Shown here in pieces: positions 20,001 to 27,500 of a stretch of DNA of 64,000 nt. Within the stretch, counting starts at the first letter, position 1, and every line of letters begins with the position of its first letter. Position numbers and translations under genes: made by a program. The stretch is taken from contig JABJIU010000012.1 of assembly GCA_018661145.1 (NCBI GenBank), positions 1 to 64,000 of the forward strand. The letters run 5' to 3'. The notes under the pieces were generated by a model that was given only the letters and a program-made list of their open reading frames with translations, was not told where the DNA came from and made no database searches. The stretch comes from Pseudomonadota bacterium (lineage in GTDB: Bacteria > Pseudomonadota > Gammaproteobacteria > Arenicellales > UBA868).

Positions 20001-21138
20001 TCCGATACCTTCAGTATCTATCGTTGCGAGCGAAGATGAGGCGCCGGTCTATCTGATTACGGGCGGCATGGGCAAGATCGGTCTTGCGCTAGCCAGGCAT
20101 CTCCAGAAGACGGAGGGAGCAAAGGTCGCACTCATTGGCCGACAAAGGCTTTCGGCGCTGCTGGACCCAGTGCAAGACGAAGACGAAATGGTAACCTTCG
20201 ACATCGATGATATTGACATGGAGACGCAGGCCGAAACGAGTTCCGGTCCTCGCGACCTATGCGCTGCTGATACGCTGCTGATAGAGGCCGACGTGAGTGA
20301 TGAGTATGCACTTCGACGCGCGTTCGCCGCGGCAGAAACAGCGTTCGGGCGCGTCGACGTCATCGTCCATGCCGCGGGCGCTGCGGCCAGAGAAACCTTT
20401 ACCCCCTTCGAAGACCTATCACCTGCTGTAGCGGCGCGACATTTTTCTCCAAAAGTTAATGCCGTCGACGTGCTGTGCGCTATAGCACGTGAGAAGCCGC
20501 TGCGTGCATGTGTGCTCATGTCATCGCTTGCAAGCTGTCTCGGCGGCTTGGGTTTCGCCGCGTATGCAGCCGCGAATGCGTATATGGATGCGGTAGCTCA
20601 ACGTGAGGACGGGGTTAACGGTGTGCGCTGGGTAAGCATCGGCTGGGACGCCTGGCAACCACCTGATAATGCCTTCCCGAAGGGTCGAAACGGCACTGCG
20701 CTCACAGGGGCTATTTCTGAAGACGATGGCGCGGCCGCATTCTCCCGCATACTCGCGTCCAATGCGGGACCCAATGTGCTGGTTTCTGCTACAGAACTTT
20801 TGAATCGCTTGAACCAGAGCGCACCGGCGGAGGCGGCATCCCGGCGCGATAAGGTCTCCCGGGTACTGTCTGACCCCGTCCCTCCAAGTGCGGATGAGCT
20901 GATCGCTTCAATCTGGTGCGAGCTTCTTGGTTTGGACAAGGTCGATCCCGACGATGACTTCTACGACCTCGGCGGTAATTCGCTGCTCGCCACCCAGGTA
21001 GCTGCCAGATTGCGCCGGGCATTCGGAATAGAACTGTCGGTACAGGTCGTGTTCGAGGAAACCACGGTGGAGAGCCTGGCTCGGCGTATAGAGGCGCTCG
21101 GTGCGAGCGAATCCGAGCAACCAGGCGAGACGAACTAA
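17062..21138 (+). CDS. PKS module: KS - degenerate AT - KR - PCP-like carrier
   Basis: KS VQTACSTSLVAVH, EAHGTGTRLGDPIE, KSNIGHLDIAAG. AT-like region with GLGTGEY in place of GHSxGEY. KR YLITGGMGKIGLALAR...MSSLASCLGGLGFAAYAAANAYMDA. Carrier YDLGGNSLLATQ. GTGA overlap with the upstream gene. Confidence 0.93.
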   Translation: MTTGAPNSAEDKIAIVGMACQAPGAPDLETFWRNVVNGVDSIETLSDDELRTAGVPESLVKDPQYVRSGGFVANADRFDAGLFQCTPREAAMLDPQHRLLLECAWHALEHAGHGHLATSTRTGVYAGVANSNYYSTLVRPSLDPQDSSAAYQALLSGERDFATTRLSYYFNLTGPSLDVQTACSTSLVAVHLACQSLLSGECDIALAGGAAVRMPQRIGYLYEEGMILSPDGRCRPFDARSNGTTIGNGAGLVVLRRLEDALTDGDTVHAVILGSAVNNDGSSKIGYTAPSIEGQSGVVLEAQLVAGVTAESIGYVEAHGTGTRLGDPIEVTALTDAFRRSTTARGFCALGSVKSNIGHLDIAAGVIGLIKAALVVSRGTIPPMLHFRDPNPALSLDSTPFYVPGVARTWPTHPVRRAGVSSFGIGGTNAHVILEAHEDTRPPVSHKPFDVLVVSAASAAACRSTAHALAAGLELEDAPALPNVAYTLAVGRRWLAYRQAVACTSRADAIEQLRAAFEPDVAVDNLEVVWVFLDDAGSYAGMGQDLAKVEPAYRTAQTDASLAFSAFPHARPEDMALFTLQYGLTALWREWGVQPVTILGLGTGEYAAGVAAGVLTLDDAVRLISARGDAERFQAELSCTRPSQSKVNWLSAQNGQYTQGLAARGIEEWLSHLEGRSHARVALRALLDGSAKAVVQIGPGDAITEFSRGYAPPSTVIVGSCPGKAKNENSSMADSVAALWKAGVDIDWEGFHRQRGGRRVPLPLYPFDRARHWFDTPTSDTSASPRPVIAPGVKIYAPTWMRMQGLPKDNGMNGQDQHWLLVGDLHGLASKLDERLRRRGSSVVRSRLDSGDLEAVLSINRAHRVVYLDANYDGIVRLGQLLISTGIASKHTSSLIAVTESLHLVSGVEASDPRRSLALGPLLVLPQEHPEIHCRNIDIAGNRREDLAARLCDECVVDDAPGILAIRDTHRWRMSAEPVDPIPSVSIVASEDEAPVYLITGGMGKIGLALARHLQKTEGAKVALIGRQRLSALLDPVQDEDEMVTFDIDDIDMETQAETSSGPRDLCAADTLLIEADVSDEYALRRAFAAAETAFGRVDVIVHAAGAAARETFTPFEDLSPAVAARHFSPKVNAVDVLCAIAREKPLRACVLMSSLASCLGGLGFAAYAAANAYMDAVAQREDGVNGVRWVSIGWDAWQPPDNAFPKGRNGTALTGAISEDDGAAAFSRILASNAGPNVLVSATELLNRLNQSAPAEAASRRDKVSRVLSDPVPPSADELIASIWCELLGLDKVDPDDDFYDLGGNSLLATQVAARLRRAFGIELSVQVVFEETTVESLARRIEALGASESEQPGETN

Positions 21139-24100
21139 TGAACACTGAGGACCAATTAGCAAGCGAGCTCATCGAGCGCCTCGCCGGGCTTGGTATCGAG
21201 GTGCAGGCGCGAGGTGACCGCTTGCTCTGTCACGGTTCGCGAAAAGTCGTAACACAAGAAATTCAGCGCGAGCTGGCATTGCGAAAACGCGAAATCCTCG
21301 CATTTTTGCAGCCCTCGACCGTACCTGCGGTGGATGACCACCCACTGTCATTCGCACAGCAACGGCTATGGTTTCTTGACCAGATGCAACCTGGCAGCGT
21401 CAGCTACTCGCTATCTATGGCACAGTATCTTTTCGGCCCCCTGGACACTCAGGCACTCGGCCGCGCCGTCACGGGCCTTGTCCGTCAACATGAGACACTG
21501 AGGTGTATTTTCCCAGTGGTCGATGACGCGCCGGTTCAGCGCGTGCTGCCGCCATTTGAAGCTGAAGTTTCCATAGTTGATCTGCGCCATTTACCTTCCG
21601 AAACCCGTGACCGAGAGGCACAGCGGCTCGCCCGCGTGGAAACAGAGAAGCCCTTCGATCTGGCAGTGGGCCCTCTCCTTCGGCTCAGTGTCTATCAACT
21701 CGATGAGTGGTCCCACATTTTTGTGCTGGTCGTGCACCACATGATTGCGGACGGCTGGTCCGTCGCATTACTCGGCCGTGACCTGTCTGCCTTTTATGCG
21801 GCCGAGGTCGAAGCTGCACGCCCCCCCCAAATGGTCGCAACACCTTCAACGCGATATACCGACTACTCAGGCTGGCAGCGAACAGCATTGGAAGGACAAG
21901 CTTTTCAGGACGACCTACGCTACTGGACCAAGCACCTAGCCGACGCCCCTCGTATTCTCGCGCTACCTCTGGACCGCCCTCGCCCACCGCTGCCGTCTTA
22001 CCGCGGTGGGAGAATCGAGTTCCTATTGGATGCTGTCCCAACCGCTGAGCTGCGCAAACTCGCCCGCCATGCGGGCGCCAGTCTGTACATGCTCTTGCTG
22101 GCAGTTAGCAGTGTTCTGCTGGCCCGCCAAACCCGCGAGACCTGCGTGACTATCGGCTGTCCCGTGGCGGGGCGTGACCGAGAGGAATGGGCCGAAGTGG
22201 TTGGCTGTTTCGTCAATACGTTGGCACTAAAGGTCGACTTGACTGGGGATCCGACCTTTATGGAGTTGCTTCGCCGGGTGCGCGAGACCTCGATTGCAGC
22301 ATATGAGCATCAAAACACCCCCTTCGAACAGGTGGTCGAGGCCCTTCAGCTGGAACGCGATCTCAGCAGAAACCCGCTTGTGCAGGTCTCTGTTGGCTTG
22401 CATAACGCGCCCGGTCAGACACCACTGGCCACGTTCCCATTACCGGGGCTTAAAGCAACTCCAATCGATCTCGGCGCAGGCACCGTTCGTTTCGACCTGG
22501 AGCTAGATATTTGGGAAGTGGCAGATGGCCTCCACATCCGTATGCAGTATGCCCTCGATCTCTTTGATGAGCCCACTGCGGCGCGTATAGCTTCGGAGCT
22601 CGAGGTGTTGCTGGGCGAGGTCGTTGCGGATGCTGAGAGACCCGTGTCCCGGCTACCTTTAGTGACCCTAGACCAGCGACGTTCATTGCTTGCCGCGTCG
22701 AATCCGCAAGCGGTCTTACCCCCGGGCGAGCTGCTGCTTCACGAACTGGTAAAGAACGCGGCGACAAGAGATCCGGACGCCGTTGCCGTCGTGGCTGGCG
22801 TAACTAGCTTGCGCTACGGCCAATTGGAGCGATGTGCCGAAGCTCTTGCCGCACGGCTGACCGAGGCGGGCGTTCGGGCGGGCGAGCCCGTCGGCCTTTG
22901 TATTGGCCGCGGCCATTCGGTCGTTATCGGTATCCTCGCGATCTTAAAGACAGGGGCAGCCTACGTCCCCCTGGATCCACAGCATCCACCAAGTCGTTTA
23001 CAGATGGTTCTCGATGACTGCGCAGCCCGAATCGTGGTCATGGAACCGCAGTTCGCGACCCTGTTCTCGACCAGCGTAATTAGCAGTGTGTACATCGACG
23101 CGGATGACATGGCGCAGTCGCCGCCTCACCCAGTGCCCGTGCGGCCGAGATACGCCGATGAGAGCACAGCCTACATTATGTACACGTCCGGTTCCACGGG
23201 ACGCCCGAAGGGGGTAGCTGTTCCACACCGGGCCGTGGCCGGGCTCCTGCATGCTATGCACCAAGTGCTTCCGCTCGGGCCACAAGACGTATTCCTCGCC
23301 GTAACTACCTTTGCGTTCGATATTTCTGTGCTGGAGCTCTTACAGCCGCTAATCAATGGCGCACGGCTCGTCATCGCGCAATACGAAGACACGATCGACG
23401 CAAGGAGGCTCTCGCAGACCCTGACCGATCGCCAAGTCACCTGCATGCAGGCGACCCCCGCCACCTGGAACATTCTGGTCGAGGACGGTTGGTCAGGCGC
23501 GCCACACATGACAGCAATGTGTGGTGGCGAGAGGATGCCGGCGCATCTTGCCGTAGCCCTGTCCACTCTTTGCAAACGCGTCTGCAATGTCTACGGTCCG
23601 ACCGAAGCGACCATTTGGTCTTCGATTGATGAAGTACGCGCCGATGCGCCGGTCACGATCGGATACCCACTAGAAAACAGTGAAATGTATGTGCTTGATA
23701 AGCACCTCGAACCATTACCATTGGGCATGGTGGGCGAGATCTGGATCGGTGGCCATAGCCTGTCCCACGGCTATTTCAAACAGCCACTGCTTACAGCAAA
23801 AAATTTCGTGCCCGATCCATTCAGCGCGCGCCCCGGCGCCAGGCTCTATCGCACTGGCGATCTGGGGCTCAAACGTGAAGACGGTCGTCTGGAGTGTCTT
23901 GGCCGGATTGACATGCAGCTCAAGTTTCGCGGATTTCGCATCGAACCGGGAGATATAGAGGCCGCCATCCTTTCAGATTCACGGGTCAGTCAGGCTGTCG
24001 TCAACCTGTTCGAAGAGGAAGCCGGGGAAGAACGCCTGGTGGCACATGTGGTTCCACATAACGGAAAGACACTTCAGGTTCACGACCTACATCTGTACTT

Positions 24101-24572
24101 GCAGGACCTCTTGCCCGCCTACCTCGTACCATCACAATACGTGATACTGAACAGCCTCCCCACGGGACCCAACGGAAAGATCGACCGGGCTTCGCTTCCG
24201 TCGCCCAAAACCGTCAACAAGCCGATGACTTCTAGCCCTGGGCCCAGGACGCAGTTGGAGCACATGCTGGCTGAAATTTGGGCGATGGTTTTGGGCATCG
24301 ATCAGGTAGGTCTGGATGACAGCTTTTTCGCCCTCGGTGGACACTCTCTTCTGCTCACCCGGGTCCGCGCAGAGATCGCCACACGCCTCGAAAGAGACGT
24401 TCCTGTGCTCGACCTGTTCCGTTGGCCAACTTTACGTGCCTTGGCCGCGCACCTTGACGGCACTGCTACAGAGCCCCCTGCATCAGGAAGCGCAGATGTA
24501 GTCTCACGCCAACTTGCCGCTCTAGAACGTTTGGCTCAGGCAGGTAAAGAAAGCCAGTTGACCAATGACTGA
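21138..24572 (+). CDS. NRPS module: TubC_N docking-C-A-PCP (Gly-like A code)
   Basis: N-terminus TEDQLASELIERLAGLGIEVQARGDRLLCHG resembles a TubC N-terminal docking domain. C VHHMIADGWS; A YTSGSTGRPKGV, hand-read code DILQMGVIW(K); PCP FFALGGHSLLLTR. Confidence 0.93.
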   Translation: MNTEDQLASELIERLAGLGIEVQARGDRLLCHGSRKVVTQEIQRELALRKREILAFLQPSTVPAVDDHPLSFAQQRLWFLDQMQPGSVSYSLSMAQYLFGPLDTQALGRAVTGLVRQHETLRCIFPVVDDAPVQRVLPPFEAEVSIVDLRHLPSETRDREAQRLARVETEKPFDLAVGPLLRLSVYQLDEWSHIFVLVVHHMIADGWSVALLGRDLSAFYAAEVEAARPPQMVATPSTRYTDYSGWQRTALEGQAFQDDLRYWTKHLADAPRILALPLDRPRPPLPSYRGGRIEFLLDAVPTAELRKLARHAGASLYMLLLAVSSVLLARQTRETCVTIGCPVAGRDREEWAEVVGCFVNTLALKVDLTGDPTFMELLRRVRETSIAAYEHQNTPFEQVVEALQLERDLSRNPLVQVSVGLHNAPGQTPLATFPLPGLKATPIDLGAGTVRFDLELDIWEVADGLHIRMQYALDLFDEPTAARIASELEVLLGEVVADAERPVSRLPLVTLDQRRSLLAASNPQAVLPPGELLLHELVKNAATRDPDAVAVVAGVTSLRYGQLERCAEALAARLTEAGVRAGEPVGLCIGRGHSVVIGILAILKTGAAYVPLDPQHPPSRLQMVLDDCAARIVVMEPQFATLFSTSVISSVYIDADDMAQSPPHPVPVRPRYADESTAYIMYTSGSTGRPKGVAVPHRAVAGLLHAMHQVLPLGPQDVFLAVTTFAFDISVLELLQPLINGARLVIAQYEDTIDARRLSQTLTDRQVTCMQATPATWNILVEDGWSGAPHMTAMCGGERMPAHLAVALSTLCKRVCNVYGPTEATIWSSIDEVRADAPVTIGYPLENSEMYVLDKHLEPLPLGMVGEIWIGGHSLSHGYFKQPLLTAKNFVPDPFSARPGARLYRTGDLGLKREDGRLECLGRIDMQLKFRGFRIEPGDIEAAILSDSRVSQAVVNLFEEEAGEERLVAHVVPHNGKTLQVHDLHLYLQDLLPAYLVPSQYVILNSLPTGPNGKIDRASLPSPKTVNKPMTSSPGPRTQLEHMLAEIWAMVLGIDQVGLDDSFFALGGHSLLLTRVRAEIATRLERDVPVLDLFRWPTLRALAAHLDGTATEPPASGSADVVSRQLAALERLAQAGKESQLTND

Positions 24573-27500
24573 TCGGGCCGTTCCACGCATCGGAGGTATC
24601 GCCGTCATCGGCTTTGCTTGCCGTGCTCCTGGAGCGCTTAACGCTGACCAGTTCTGGAGCAATCTTGTGGACGGCGTTGAGTCTATCAATCACTTCACGC
24701 CGCAAATCCTGATCGAATCCGGAGTAGATCCCGCACAGATTGCGGACCCCGCCTACGTGCCGGCTAGGGGCGTTCTTAGCGAGGCGGATTGTTTCGACGC
24801 GCCGCTGTTCGGTTTTACGCCGCACGAAGCATCGTTGATGGATCCGCAACACCGGATAATGCTTGAGTGTGCGTGGGAAGCCCTAGAGCATGGCGGGTAC
24901 GGCGCCCCCGGCCGGGGCGCCCGAGTGGCCGTATACGCTGGCGTCGCACTCAATACCTACCTCCTCCGCAACATTTTTGCCCATCAAGGCGTGCTGGCCA
25001 CGGAGGGTGAGCACCAATTGCTGGTTGCCAGTGACAAGGACTTTGTCGCACCACGCATCTCTCACCAGATGGGCTTCACCGGTCCGAGTATCAGCGTGCA
25101 AACAGCTTGTTCGACGTCGCTGGTAGCCGTACACATGGCATGCCATGCCTTGCTCAGCCATCAGTGCGACATGGCGCTCGCCGGGGGTGCGGCCATCACG
25201 GTGCCACAGGAGCATGGATACGCCTTTCGAGAAGGCGGCATTCTCTCCGCTGATGGACATTGCCGACCATTTGATGCTCGCGCGGCCGGCACGGTGCCGG
25301 GTAATGGCGCTGGCGTCGTGGTGCTCAAGCGGGTCACGGACGCCATCGAAGACGGGGACACAATCCATGCAGTGATCGCGGGCTCTGCAATCAACAACGA
25401 TGGCGCTAATAAAGTGGGGTTCACAGCGCCGAGCATCAGCGGGCAAACGGCCGTCATCTCTCAAGCGCTTGCCCTGGCGGGCGTGGGAGCGGGTTCCATC
25501 GGGTACGTCGAGGCGCACGGCACAGGCACCCCGCTGGGGGACCCGATAGAGGTGGCAGCACTCACAGCTGCATTTCGTCAGACGACCGCAGAACAAGGCA
25601 ATTGCTGGCTAGGTTCCGTTAAGGGCAACCTTGGCCATCTTGATACAGCAGCCGGTATCATCGGCTTGATCAAGACTGTTATGGCAGTGCACAGCGGAGT
25701 GGTTCCCCCCAGCCTGCATTTCGAGCAGCCGAACCCAGCACTTGACCTCGATACCAGCCCTTTCCAGGTGCCAACGACGACCCAACAATGGCGCCTCACA
25801 GGGCCGCGCCGGGCCGGAGTGAGTTCCTTCGGCATCGGCGGAACCAATGCTCACGTCATCGTAGAGGAGGCGCCCACCCCCAAAGTGCCGGACGGAGTGG
25901 CTCGCAAAGCTCAAATCTTTTGCATTTCAGCGCGCACGTCCGACGCCTTAGACCGGGCCTGCGCTTCACTCGCTCCAGCCGTCGCCGCCAGCAAGGCGCC
26001 ACTGTCAAACATCGCTTTCACCCTCGCCTCAGGTAGGCGCGCATTCGCGCAGCGACGTGCCTTCGTCGCGAGTAGTGCCATCGAAGCCACCGAACGGTTG
26101 AAGCATGCCGGAGCCGCAGTGCCATTCGTAGCCGACCGACCGACGGTGTGGTTGTTCCCCGGCCAAGGCTCGCAGTACCTCGGCATGGGCGAGGCACTTG
26201 CACGCCAGGAGCCGGCCTTTGATGCCGCTCTTGCCGATGCGACCGCCGCGCTAGAGCGGGCGGGGGTACCGGACATCCGAGCATGCATCTGGCCCGCGGC
26301 GCACGACAATGACGCATACGAGTGCCTCACGCGAACCGCGAACGCCCAAACCGCAATATTCGCCATAGAGTACGCACTCGCGGAGCTTTGGCGCTCGTGG
26401 GGAATGGTCCCCGGCGGGGTGCTCGGTCACAGCGTTGGCGAATTTTGCGCTGCAGTTATCGCAGGCGTCATGTCGCTGGAAGATGCGGCCCGGCTTGTGG
26501 CTGCACGTGGCCGCATGATGCAAAACATGGCTGCTGGTGTAATGCTTTCGGTCTCCCTCGACGAACGGAGCGCGACTGATTTTCTTCGGCCCGGGATCTG
26601 GCTGAGCGCGGTCAATACGCTCGATTCATGCGTACTCGGTGGCGCTCCGCAAGACATTGCTGAACTGGAGAATGAACTCAGCAGGCGTGACGTAGAAACA
26701 CGTCGCCTTAAGACATCTCACGCGTTTCATACCGGAATGATGGAACCCATGCTTGAGGATTTCCGTGCCGAGGCGGCCAAGGTCCCACTCCATGAGCCCA
26801 AGATACCATGGGTTTCGTCCGTGTCCGGCTCCTGGCTTGGTGCTGATGACACGATATCGCCCGACTACTGGGTCCGCCAGATCCGCGAGCCAGTACGTTT
26901 TGCAGCGGCGCTAACCAACATTATCGACAATGGCGACCCGGCGGTGCTTGAGGTAGGGCCAGGCATCGCCCTCACTACACTGACCCGCAAGAGTATTGGC
27001 TCCGGTAGTGTTGCCGTGAGTTCATGCGGCCAGCCAACTGGAGACGAAGTAGACGCCATAGCAAAGGCGCTTTCGACCGTGTGGGCCGCGGGTGTCGAAG
27101 TGGACTGGGCACGCTACTACGCCACTCAAGCTCCGGGCCGGGTACCGCTTCCAGGGTATCAATTCGATCGTCAACGGTACTGGATCGATCCCCCAAGTGG
27201 ATCATCAGACCGCGAGCCACCAGGCAGCGATTTGGCTGAAGACACCGCTAGCGCGCGCATGTTCGTGCCGGCTTGGGACGTGGCACCAGCCCCAGTGCAG
27301 CAAGAAGCTTCCTCGCGCTGGTTGCTCATCCTTGATCAATACGGGATCGGCGATGCATTAGCATTGCTCCTCGGAGCGCTAGGCGTGGAAGTACAGACAC
27401 TCCCCTGGCTGGATCGGGTCAGGGTCGATGCGCAGACCTATGCAGACATTCTAAGCGAAAGCCGACCCGACCATGTAGTGCACCTTGGCAGCATTACTGC

